A stretch of DNA of 64,000 bases from Apis mellifera. Its lineage: Eukaryota; Arthropoda; Insecta; Hymenoptera; Apidae. The translations under genes were made by a program, and so were the position numbers. Within the stretch, counting starts at the first letter, position 1; every line of letters starts with the position of its first letter. Below the pieces are notes generated by a model. The model had not been told where the DNA came from and did no database searches. It worked only from the letters and a program-made list of their open reading frames with translations. Shown here piece by piece: positions 52,620 to 64,000 of the stretch. Location of the stretch: positions 4,163,501-4,227,500 of the forward strand of contig NC_037644.1 in the NCBI RefSeq assembly GCF_003254395.2. Direction: 5' to 3'.

Positions 52620-53002
52620 ATCTACTTTTAGAGATGAACGGTAAATCTAAACCTGTTCAGCAAAAAAATATCTATAATCTTGATATCATTGGCCAAGAAG
52701 ATTAATATTCCCAGTTTTCCCATTATATGAGACATCGATTCTCTAGAACGATATGGGCTGGTTTAGTGTAACAAGAACACGTTGTTAGGTTCCTATAGTT
52801 AGACCCTTGATTCTCTTTGATCCGGATTCTATTAAAATTAAATGTGTGCAGCAAAGAACGTCAACCAGTTCTGGAATATTATTCGAGGCTTATAAGCGAT
52901 TTTGCTTTGCGAAATGTTACTTTGTATCGACGACGCTTCGTATGTAATATCGCGCCTTATATAATATCGTATGTAATGCGTTTATTATCAGATATCGATT
53001 GA
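52620..53002. other. GC-elevated patch in P' (mirror of 48.0-48.4 kb)
   Basis: Inverse copy of the P patch, with several one-base indels. A plus-strand 61-codon frame (52,817-53,002) shares only the beginning MIRILLKLNVC with the P version, which argues against a maintained protein. Confidence 0.3.
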
Positions 53003-53805
53003 TTCATTACATTTTGTTGATATAGATTTCAAAAATTTAATTTATTGTAAATATACATAAATGAAATTCTTATTTTTCTTATTCATCATTCTATTGATTT
53101 TAATCATTTCTTTTTTTATTAATGATATATTCATAATGATATACAATGATATTTATTAATGATATATTCATGAGCAATATATTAATATTATTATGTTCAC
53201 AAATGTTGGAATTTCATTTTCGAATTCTTTCGAATTCTTTCGAATTTTTGCTAATAAATTTTTTAAAAATCTGATATGATTAAAATACGATTTTATAGAA
53301 AGGAATACGAATATATTTTTATTTTGGCATATAATATAAGAGAATTTGAAAATAATAATAAATAAATCAAATTAAAAAATTTAAAAAATTTCATAAATAT
53401 AAATATTATGGATTCTATAACTTTTGAGGAAAATAAATTAGAATTATATTAAAATATTAATAGAAAATTTTATTAATATGCAAATATAATAATGTAAAAT
53501 AAAATAAAAAAATTGTAATTACACAAACAGATTTATCTTGTTTTGTAATATTCACATATGCAAATATATACTTTTTGACCCACATAATCGTAATGCCTTC
53601 ATGATTACATTATATTATTTATAACTTACTCTTTTCTTCAAATCTTCACAAAATTTTAATTATATTGCTATCGGATCTTATATATCTTTTTAAATTATTA
53701 TCTCGCTTTTTTTTATTATATCATAGTCGAGAACAAATATTTCAAATCATTTATTTAATATTAATATTAATTATAGAATATTTAGAGATTGATAATATAT
53801 TATAA

Positions 53806-53809
<4 letters not shown>

Positions 53810-53855
<46 letters not shown>

Positions 53856-53894
53856 TTATATAATTGAATATTATATGATAATAGAATATTAAAT

Positions 53895-53941
<47 letters not shown>

Positions 53942-53980
53942 TTATATAATTGAATATTATATGATAATAGAATATTAAAA
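53810..53980. repeat. Paired (AT)n microsatellites in P'
   Basis: Mirror of 47.05-47.17 kb. The words ATTATATAATTGAATATTAT and GATAATAGAATATTAAA occur after each AT run, showing the local tandem duplication more clearly than in P. Confidence 0.85.
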
Positions 53981-55344
53981 TTGATTATAGGATAATTTAT
54001 TTTTTTATTTTATTAAAAATCACAAAATAAATTAAATTTATAAATTTCAATTTTTTTTTAATAAAAATGCCTAAAAACTTTATTTTTCTATTAGAATCGA
54101 AAATATTCTAATATCGAATAATATTAAATAAAAGAAAAATCCCTATCAATAATAATTGTTAAAGAATAATGTTCTAATTGTCATATATTAAATAATGTTC
54201 ATCATTGTCAAAATTATTAATATTGTGTACATCAAAATTTTAATGTTTCATATTTCTACTCTTATATTTACATGTGTACTCTATATACTATATATCTATG
54301 TGTATATTCGTATTCGACGTCATATTTTGTCTTGTAATAAAGTAAAAAATTAATATTATAATATTAAAATTATAATTAATAAATATTTCAAAATTTTTTA
54401 AATTTTTGAAAACTTAAAATAATAAAAAAATAGTTGTTGAATATAAATATAAATTGTAAAGAAATAATAAAATAATAACATACTTATTGAGTAAATGAAT
54501 TGGTATTTTTATCTATTACTTATAATATTTTTTTAATTAAAAATTGATTTTCTTGAAAATATTATCTTTATATACTTTAATTATGTAATCATTTTTTAAT
54601 ATAATTTGAACATTATAAAAAAACATTTAATTTTTTAATTTATTGTAAATATACGAACATCTTAATTGTAACTTATTTATATTTATAATTTATATAAAAA
54701 TAATTATGAAATCATTAAAACTTTATATATTTATTTTGTACTGCAATATAGAATTGCAATATAGAACTTAAATTATATTTTAATAATGTATATTTGCAAT
54801 AATATCTACCAGCAAAAAAAATTAAATTCTATTTTTATTCATGTATTTATCATTTTCTTTTATAGCTATATTTATTAATTTTGACAACTTGATTATTAAT
54901 TTTTTTTATTATAGTTAATATCTTTACAATCATTTCTAAAAGTTTCTATAAATTTTTTTTTAAATTTGGATTTTTAATCTTATCTATCTTAATGATTTTA
55001 TGATATATTACGAATAGCTGTAAATTGTTAATATTATTCGAAAGATTTAAACAATTAAATGAATCAATTTAATATTAGTATTATTATATTCATATATATT
55101 GCTACATTTATATTCATGTAAGATGTTAATATATTGATAGAACATTTTTAGAGTATTTATTTTAATCACCAAAACAAATATAAAATGTTGATATACAAAA
55201 ATATCAATTGAAATTTATTTATTAAATTATAATCAATATAATCCAAGATGTAGCGGTTAGCTTCGATTCTATTTTCAATAACTTGAGTATTTTCAATAAT
55301 TTATTCTAATAATAATTTACAAGCACGTACAATTCTTTAATGCT

Positions 55345-55585
55345 TTCTAAATCCTCAATCTAAACAGAGATATAACAACAATAACCACTCCATATTTGCA
55401 TGCCTTACGATATAAGGTCGTGAAAACGAGCGCAAAGATCCTGATCTCTTCCATGAGGGATCATTTGGAATCATCCTTTGGAATCATTCTCCAACATGAT
55501 TACGGATATCTTTAATCTTTTCTTAGCTCGCATTTTCACAAAAAGTAATGATTAAAAAAAAAAATCAAAGCCCGCGATAGTTTTT
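55345..55585 (+). pseudogene. Mirror copy of the exon-like frame of P
   Basis: Same sequence as 45,417-45,650 in inverse orientation, but with a one-base loss in GTGAAAACGAG and a gain in GGGATCATTTGG that break the frame. Whether this is real decay or consensus error is undecided. Confidence 0.3.
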
Positions 55586-55730
55586 TTTAAATCAGATCAG
55601 TTAGAATAGAAATAAAATACAGATTAAATAAAATTCAGTAATGATAATTTGTATTAAAATACAATTACAGTCAAAGAATCATTACAGTCATCAATTAGCA
55701 GCAAATAATTAAAGTACCATTTGTTCATTC

Positions 55731-58695
55731 AAAGTTCATAATATAAACGATAATACAGTCCTACGATAATAAGTAGTCCTTTGAGTAATATCATCAGTTC
55801 AAGCACCACATTTGTGCAATATTCAAAGTTGTTCAGTTTAAACTTTAACAAACAATTTAATCGCAATTAAATAAAACAATTTAATTAATTAATTTTCGTT
55901 AAGAAATGAATTGAAGTAGAAATAGAAAATAACAATAATAGAGAATGGTTTTAATTGTTTTTTAATTTAAGTCTTAATTGACATTTTTATATATCAATTT
56001 TTGTACTATTTGATTGAATTGATAAGATATATAATTTTGAGATATGTACAAATATATTAATATTTGTTTATTTTATATTGTTAATATTATATTATATATT
56101 AATATAAATAAAATAACGTAATTAAATGTAATAAATAATGTTATTTTATATATAGATAATAATTTATGTTATATGTTATATTCATTAAAAATGAGAAGTG
56201 AAATGTTCACATATTTAAGAATATTTATACATTTATTAATTTCCGAGATATTTGATAAAAAAGTTCGTAAAAAAGTATATGATAAATATTGTTTGACATA
56301 TGCAAAATTTTCTTTTAATTTTATTTATATATTTATCATAATTTTATTTATTTTAGTAAATTTTATGCAATTTATTTCAATAGAAAGTAGAAATTGAGTC
56401 ATTTTTCTCTTATGATTATTTCATTAAAATTATATGTGACAAATAGTAATACTTTCGCGAAAACTTTAACGAATCCTGTTTAAATGTTTTATGAGATTAA
56501 ATATTGAGCAAATTTTGACAAGTTATGAAAAATAAACCATAATAGTACTCTTTACGATTCAATAAATTTTTCAGTTATCAAATTGATTTAAAACTTCTTT
56601 AATTCGAACGAAAGATTGAACACAATTGATTGCACTTAGTACAGATTTTTATTATATTACGCATATATATTTTACATATCTTTTTTAGGTTAGATATTTT
56701 ATATATATTTGATATATTCTATATTTTATTAGCTTGTTCTCTGAAATTCATTTTATTATATTCAGAAACAAAAATAAATATAGAATAAATAATTTATTTT
56801 TCAAATTATAAATTGTCATTAATATTCTAAGGTTCATATTTTTATTATTCTTTTAATTAAAAAAATTACAAAATAAACTGTAATAAATTTCTATTGAATA
56901 GATATAGATATATATAAACTTTAATTGTTACACTAATAACAGACATTAATTGCATAACATGACTCTAACGAAAATGAACGACTGTTGTTGTGAAATGTTG
57001 TATAATATAACAAGCAATTTACGAAAATTTTCATTAATCTTATTACTATACATCTCAAAATTATAATGAACTATATATTATTGTTTCATATTTTCACTAA
57101 TACTATTCATTTCAAATAATTATTATAGAAAATAAAAAATTTGGAAACAATTTAATTTTCTTTTATTACTATTGTTGTTATTATTATTATTATTATTATA
57201 TTTTATTATTTTTTTATGTTACAATCTGAGTTTTGTAATATGATTATTTCAAATAATTTGTATTTTTATGTAAAATTTTCTATATAAAAATGTTTCATAT
57301 AAAAATTATATGATACAAAAGAAAATATAATTTGGTATTAATAATTTTTTTGCAACTAAAGAATTTCAAAAATAAACAAAAAAAATTAGTTTTTTTTAAT
57401 TTTTATTTTCCCTATAAAAAATCTATTAAATCACTTATGATAAAAAAATTATTTTATCTTGAATTTTGTAAAATTTATCATATAAAAGATAAAAAATACA
57501 CAAAGCTATATTCTTCTTCTCATGTTTTTATTACCTTTCAAATAATAAATTTTATAAAATTCAAGTTAAAATATTTCTTAAAATAATTTTTTATCTTATA
57601 GTTAAATTATTAAATAATAATTTTTAATGAAATAACAATATACATCGATTAAAAAATATATAATATATTAAAATTACATTAAAAAAATAAATTTGTATTA
57701 AAAAAAATTATATCTATTTTTATATATATGTTCATATAATAAATAACGAATTATTTAAAATGATCATGTTGTGAAATTTGCTTTGTATATTTTATAATGG
57801 TGATAAAAAAATCGTTAGAAACTATTTTAAGAATACTTTGTATCAAATTATTGATAAATAATGACTAATGATTTTACAATAAAGAAGTTATTTTAATGAT
57901 CTATTAAAATTCTATTTTATACGTATTAATAAATTATTAATTAAAAACATAATGCAAATGATAATAAATATATTCAATTATCATATAGTTAATTAATAAA
58001 TTTTATGATAATCATTTAAAATATAAATCTTTTTCTTCGTAATTATTTTACTAAATATAATTTTACTAAAATATAATTAAAAATTTAAAAAGTTTTTAAC
58101 GATAAGTTATCTATTTTCTTTATTATTTATTAATAATTCATTTAGTTATATATATAACTATATTTAATAGTTTTTAAAATTATATTCTAAATTGTACTAA
58201 ATTTTCAAAATTTTTTGTCTTTAACAAATTATTATTATTATTATTTTTTAATATCTATTATTTCAATTTGTTTTAGAGAACTACAATATAATAGAACTAT
58301 TAATAATATATATGTATAAATATGAAAAATTGATCGCAAATACTGTGATTCTAAATTCAATTCCGTATACTCATCTAATTGATCGAAGTTATTTTATCGC
58401 ATGTCTACTGAAAACAAGATAGAAAATTTGAAATATTCCATATGGATTTTTAGTCTGGCACACAATTTGAGCCAATAATGTTTTACAGAACTCTTTAGTT
58501 CTATACGATAACAATTAAAGATACCATGTCCCTTGTTACCATCGTAATATCTGTTATCAGTATTAAGGTAAAATTATCTTTTAATAAAACTAAACGATCC
58601 GGCTTTGGTGGCGCTAAATTAACCATTACGTTATTGTTACTATCGAAAAAGGCAATTTCCTTTGCGACATGTATTTTAAAGCCATTATTCCCATG
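55731..58695 (+). repeat. Segment B, copy 2
   Basis: Second copy of 38,562-41,510, following P' and leading into unique sequence at about 58,699. It is some 15-20 bases longer than B1, mostly through homopolymer and dinucleotide length differences. Confidence 0.93.
58501..58695 (-). CDS. Exon-like open frame at the end of segment B2, unrecognised
   Basis: The same frame as 41,313-41,504, with 65 codons from CAT at 58,695 to TAG at 58,501-58,503. On the minus strand the sequence just before it is CTGCGCAACTAG, which ends in AG after a moderately T-rich run (TTTCATTGTATAAAGAATTT). A splice acceptor directly ahead of codon CAT is therefore possible. It differs from B1 by at least two missense changes (Met to Ile in AKE-AFF; Asn to Asp before MVSL) and no frameshift. 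No protein family is recognised. A chance frame remains possible. Confidence 0.38.
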   Translation of the reverse strand, partial: HGNNGFKIHVAKEIAFFDSNNNVMVNLAPPKPDRLVLLKDNFTLILITDITMVTRDMVSLIVIV

Positions 58696-58699
58696 CTAG

Positions 58700-61600
58700 T
58701 TGCGCAGAAATTCTTTATACAATGAAACTGCAATTAAAATCCAATGATCTTGTTTTTAAAAATTTTTTGATTGTAGAATTCTTAATCGAAAATATTTGAT
58801 ACATTAAATATTATAAATATATTTAAATGAACAAGACTTTAGCAAATATTAAATATTTTATATGTATTTTCTTATTTAAAATTAGTAATTTATAACTTAT
58901 ACAAATAATACTTAATTGAAATATTGAAGATTAATAATGATTTTATTCAATTTTATTATTTTTAATTATAATAATACAATCAATAATTTTATCAGGATTT
59001 TATCAGAATATATAAACATTTTCTTTTAAATAGAATTTTTTTTATAATATTATAATAGAATGAAATGTAATAAATTGATTAAAAATTGAATTCGATTTTC
59101 AAAATAAAATAATAACTTTATTTTTAATGAAATATTATTTTTATTTCAAATCTCTTGTACTAATATAATAGAATAATTGTAATAACTTTAAAGTTATATA
59201 AAAAAATTTTTTTGAAAAATTTGTAATATAATAAAATTGTATATAATAATTTGTAATATTTTAATCTAGAAAGATTAGAAATATGAGTATTTTTTATATT
59301 TATGATATATAATTATGATATAAATAGAGGATTTGTAGTTCAGGATTTGTTTTAATAATTCAATGATGCATAGATTAATAATAATGCATAAATTTGTGTA
59401 TTGTATATTATATATTGATCTGATATTTCATATTTATATGAATAATACTATTTAATATTATACAATAATTGTACAAGGTATGTGTGTATAATTATCGCCA
59501 AGATTTTTTAAACACTTCCAATATTCTTAAAAAATATTTCATCGATAAAAATAATCAATTTATATTACAATATAAAAAAATTTTTTTCATCGATTTTTTT
59601 TTTAAGCGATCGACAACTATTAGGAGAAGAGAGTGATGTTATAACTTCTTTTAAATTAACATAATGTATTTATAATTAATATATTTATATTTAACATAAA
59701 TACTTTTAAAAATAATAATTTTTCTGAAAAATATATTTAAAATATATAATAGAATATATTTAATTTACATATTCTTTATAAATTTTACGTAAGCCTAGAT
59801 ATTTAGATACTTTATTTCTTAATTTAATTAAAAGAAATTTATAGATGATTTATAGAAATGTACTTGTCCATTACATTTGTGTTTTATATGATTTTAAAAT
59901 GAATATGATTTTATATAATTTAAAATATCAAAATTTGTAGATAACATAGAAAGAATACACATTGAACACACACACACACATATTTAGTGTAATTTAATAA
60001 TAATTATTTATATAGTTATCTATAATTTGCGTAGTTTAAATAAATGCATGTAACAGTCGAAAAAGCTATTTATATTTGTCCGCAAGTCTATAGTAATATT
60101 TATATAATTTTTGTTAAATAAATAAAAAAAATAAAAAATGTTAAATAAATTTTATATTTATATTCTATTATTTATATATATATTTTTAATTTTTAAATAT
60201 ATATATTTTTATTTATACAAATTTTTAAGTTCTTTTTCCCAAAAATAATATTTTGAATCAAAAAACTTTAAAACAATTAGTTCACTATTTTTTACAATCA
60301 ATAAATATTAAAGATTTATTAAATTTACAATTAAGATGTATCTTTTCAAATGAGTTTGAATTATAGTTCGAGTATAAATTGATAGATATATTTACCGAAC
60401 AATATGTAAGTATATATATTGAACAATCTGATAGTCAAGTGAAAAATTTTGCTTTTTTGTAAAATTATTGTCGAAATGGTGCAAGTAAATAATTAGTAAA
60501 TTAATCTAATTAAAAATGAAAACAAGTTTATCTAGCCAATACTAAGAAAATCACATTATCAAAACCGAAAATAAGTAATTAAATATTATAATAATTAATA
60601 AACATTAATCCAAAAGAAAACAAAAAAAATGAAGAAGAATAATGCAAAAATATAACTAAAATATAAAAATTTTAAAAATATTAACATCGAGAGTTCAAAA
60701 GAAAAATTCATTAAAGCAAAAATTACTATAATAAATACAAAAAGAAAAATTTCAACAATTATTTTATGAACATGAATGAATGAAGATGATGGAAATGATT
60801 AATTCAAATAGGTTATGACACTCACAATATCAGAATAAATATCAAATATTAAACGAATTAGGAAAGAAGAAAGATCGAATCATTTCTATCGAACTGAGAA
60901 TAATATACACTTGCTGAAAATAAATTGGCTTTATATACACTAATATTTCTAGTTCTATATTGAGAATGATAGATAATAAAACAAAAATTTAAACATTCAA
61001 ATTTAAAAAAAACTGTTAAATTTTTTATATTAATATTTATTTAAATAACAGAATCTATTTTATTCTATTTTATAATAGAATTTTTAGAAATGAATTCTCT
61101 AATTTAATTTTGATTAATATTTCAATCAATAGATTATAAAATATTATCAATATACTTTCACATTATAAAACATTCTATAATATATATTTTATTTTGCTTT
61201 ATTACTAAAATTTAATTTTAATATCATCAATAACTATCAATATTGTTTACTTCTTTATATGACAAGTATTTTAAAATTTTATTATATTTTCACTACTAAT
61301 AAATACTAATATTTATAATCTTATTTATCTATGCTGTGATGAATTAAGAATGATATTAAAAAAAATTTTAAAATCTCTTTAGTTATAAGATAAGAAAACA
61401 ATTGAATATTAATTTTGTTCAATATCTCATCTGTGATATTAAACTTATTATATTTGCTATGATATAAATGCAATTGCAGTAGTCACTCATATTATGTAAT
61501 TATAAAATATATTATTTATACTTATTATAGTATAATATATTATAATAAATTATATATATATAATATAATATAATGTAGTATAATATATATAATATATAAA

Positions 61601-61730
61601 TTATAGTTCGTGAAATGTATGCAATTCTTCTAAGCTCATAGTGTAACTCCCATAAACTTTATGTATATATTATATATAATATATGTATATAATATGTATA
61701 TATATATAGAAAAATAAATTAATAAATTTA
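58700..61730. other. AT-rich non-coding stretch
   Basis: Unique sequence after the duplicated block. No gene; a short CA run at about 59,967-59,980. Confidence 0.65.
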
Positions 61731-61815
61731 TAATTATTATTATTATTATATATATTATTATTATTATTATTATTATTATATTATTATTATTTATTATTAT
61801 ATATATTATTATTTA
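61731..61815. repeat. (ATT)n trinucleotide array, interrupted
   Basis: Runs of TTA/ATT units interrupted by short TATATA pieces, next to a larger AT-only patch (61,500-61,720). Confidence 0.85.
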
Positions 61816-64000
61816 TATTAATTAATAAATTAACTAATTAACATTTCAGAAAGATATATATATATACATATATACATATGTAAATAATATTTATAACAAC
61901 ATTATAAAAGTATACAATTTTAGATTCTTTATGAATGATATTTAATTCTTATTAAATCAAGTTAGAGTTTGATTATCTTTTTAATATAATTACATAATAA
62001 GTATAATAAATAAATTAAGTTTAAAATGAAATTGGTTTTTGGTTATTTAGAAATATTTCGTTCTTGTAAAAATTAATAATTTTATTATATGAACGAATAA
62101 AATGTGCAAAAGAAAAATAAATAAATAAAAAGAAAAATCAACCTGATAATTGTTGCTGATAATTGTTTTTTAAATCTTATTTATTTTATATATATATTGA
62201 TTTAAACGAATTCTTCGTGCATGCGTATTCGTGATGATAATCATGTTTAAATTGGCCTGTCATGAATTGAGAAGCACTGATGTGTATCCTTTATTAACGC
62301 TGATAGATTGATTTCAAGTCGGATTTGGGTGATAAAAGCTTCTTTATATATAATTTCATTTTATTTGACAGATAAATTTAATAGTTCGGAAATATGAGAT
62401 TATAATTAGAATAGACCGAAAATAATAACAAGGAAGGAAAGATAAATAATATGTTAAATATCTCAAAATATAAATATAATATATAAATACTTATAATAAT
62501 AGATATTAACACAAATTTTCCATTATTAATTTTTTATTCATTAATAAATTATAAATATATTTTATAAATTAATAAATATATAATAAAAAACAATATTTAT
62601 AGTATTATAATATAGTTAAATAATATAATACATAATAAATAAATATGTATATATACAATGTATAAAATAATTTTTACTATATCCTAAAATAATTTTTTCT
62701 AATTTTTACTGATTTGAAATTATAATATAAATATTTTTTTAATAATTATTTTGAATGTTTATAATCTGATCTTTTTTAAATAATATTAATTATTTAGAAG
62801 TTTTCATCAAAATTTATAATTTAAATTCAAAAGCATAATTGAGAATGATTGTAACTGGTAATTGGTTTTAGTTAATAATGTTGTATATTAAATAGAAAAA
62901 ATTTGATGAAGAATATTTTTACCTTCTTTATCTGTTATTAAATAAAAAAATAATGCATTAAACATTTAAGTACATGCAAATGTATTAAAAAATTATTTAT
63001 ATGTTTATTATAATTATAATATAAAATAAATCTTAGTTCAATAAACAATTTTATAATTTTTAATTATTTTTACTATTTTTATTTTTTTTTACAAAAATAA
63101 AATTATTTTTATTTAATTTTATTTATTATTATAATTTTTAATATTACAATTATATTAATGTTCAATAAACATTTTATTTTTTGTTTATAGAAACAAATTT
63201 TCAGCAAACAAAGATTTATAAATTGCTTGATTTTCAAGCTATACTTTTTTTTATACATGTAAAATAACAATATTGATACTATTTGATATTAATTATAATA
63301 AAAAATCAAGATAGTATGATATATTGAAATATTATAATATATTAAATCTGTTGATGGAATATTATACAATTATACCTTGTAAGATCTTATTAAAAAAGAT
63401 TGTTATTAAGCCAAAAATATATATATATATTTATTTATATAAATATAAATATATATATTTATTTTTGAATAAATATATTTTCCTAATGCTTTTATGATTG
63501 CAAATAAATTTGTATTTTTTACATTATAGCTTAAATTTTCCATTATAAATATTATATAACATATTATATTAAAGAAAAGTTTTACTATACTAGAACATCT
63601 ATTTTTTTTTATTATTATTATTATTTCTTGGACTAAAATCGATAAAAACTAAAAATTTAAACAGATAATATGAATATAACATAATGAAAGAAAGCATTTA
63701 TAGATAATATTATGTAAATTATATTTTCTGCATAATGATGGCTGTTTGAGAATCTATTGTTTATAAATATTTTCTTGTGACAAGATTGAAAATGTTTCAT
63801 AGAAAACATTTTATCATTTATATGCATCTCATTGTAATTCTTCATTGAATCTTATTCTGAAAACTGAAAATCGAGAAATTAATAACTGTTCAAACATATT
63901 TAATACATTTTCTCGTTACATTTGTTATCTTGTTACATAATATGAAGCTGAATAATACATTCATCATAAATAAGGATATAAATTCGAATTGAATAAAAAA
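61816..64000. other. AT-rich stretch with one weak GC-elevated patch
   Basis: A patch at about 62,205-62,345 has CpG and mixed words (for example CGTGCATGCGTATTCGTG) but no convincing open frame. The remainder is plain AT desert. The frame at 63,657-63,845 has no recognisable motif. Confidence 0.5.

Larger units (their letters stand above)
50498..55730 (-). repeat. Right arm (P') of the 10.45-kb palindrome
   Basis: Reverse complement of 45,278-50,497. It ends at GTACCATTTGTTCATTC and runs straight into B2 (AAAGTTCATAATATAAACG). Confidence 0.95.

Noticed and set aside
45278..55730. Palindrome as a classical foldback or MITE-type transposon
   Set aside because: Terminal bases show no known superfamily signature and no clear target-site duplication, so no element class is assigned.
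56173..56397. 74-codon plus-strand frame in B2
   Set aside because: The copy in B1 (about 39,008-39,230) is broken by a one-base loss, and composition is the usual Ile/Phe/Lys/Tyr of AT-rich noise.
1..64000. Mitochondrial DNA or bacterial AT-rich symbiont
   Set aside because: No mitochondrial genes, tRNAs or rRNAs and no bacterial operons; mariner and copia elements show eukaryotic nuclear DNA.
1..64000. CRISPR array
   Set aside because: No regularly spaced direct repeats with unique spacers; all tandem arrays are microsatellites.

Overview
The window looks like an intergenic or intronic desert from an insect nuclear genome, most likely a hymenopteran and bee-like (inference). It is extremely AT-rich, full of AT microsatellites, has no long spliced gene that I can recognise, and carries two decayed mariner elements close to the mariner family known from ants and bees. 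It also carries a decayed Ty1/copia retrotransposon whose primer-binding site resembles that of Drosophila copia. Nothing looks bacterial or mitochondrial. I find no confident host protein-coding gene; a few short exon-like frames and GC-elevated islands are listed with low confidence.

Layout. 1-11,150: AT-rich sequence with two GC-elevated islands (about 4.0-4.3 kb and 5.3-5.6 kb) and a very long, almost pure hexanucleotide array (9,001-9,416). 11,151-12,426: mariner copy 1 (+), complete with 30-bp inverted ends and TA target duplication, transposase dead. 12,845-17,525: a copia-type retrotransposon on the minus strand with both LTRs, a tRNA-iMet-type primer site, and recognisable gag, integrase, reverse transcriptase and RNase H, all riddled with stops. 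18.67-18.98 kb: a CpG-containing GC island. 23,248-24,529: mariner copy 2 (-), also dead and sharing one frameshift with copy 1. 25-34.7 kb: AT desert with microsatellites and a palindrome cluster.

34,742-58,695 is the unusual part. Its order is A-B-A-P-P'-B. A (about 3.8 kb, containing a copia RT/RNase H remnant) and B (about 2.95 kb, containing an exon-like frame) occur first directly joined (A1 34,742-38,553; B1 38,562-41,510). They then recur as A2 (41,511-45,277) and B2 (55,731-58,695), separated by a 10.45-kb inverted repeat (P 45,278-50,497; P' 50,498-55,730) that meets head to head with no spacer. The copies differ mostly by one-base insertions and deletions. That is what one expects of poorly polished long-read consensus, or of two haplotypes written in tandem, as much as of real divergence. 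So the block is either a genuine tandem duplication with a giant palindromic insertion in one copy, or an assembly artefact; sequence alone cannot decide. 58.7-64.0 kb returns to AT desert with one weak island near 62.2 kb.

No operon-like or pathway relations exist here. The only functional logic visible is that of mobile elements, all inactive by sequence.
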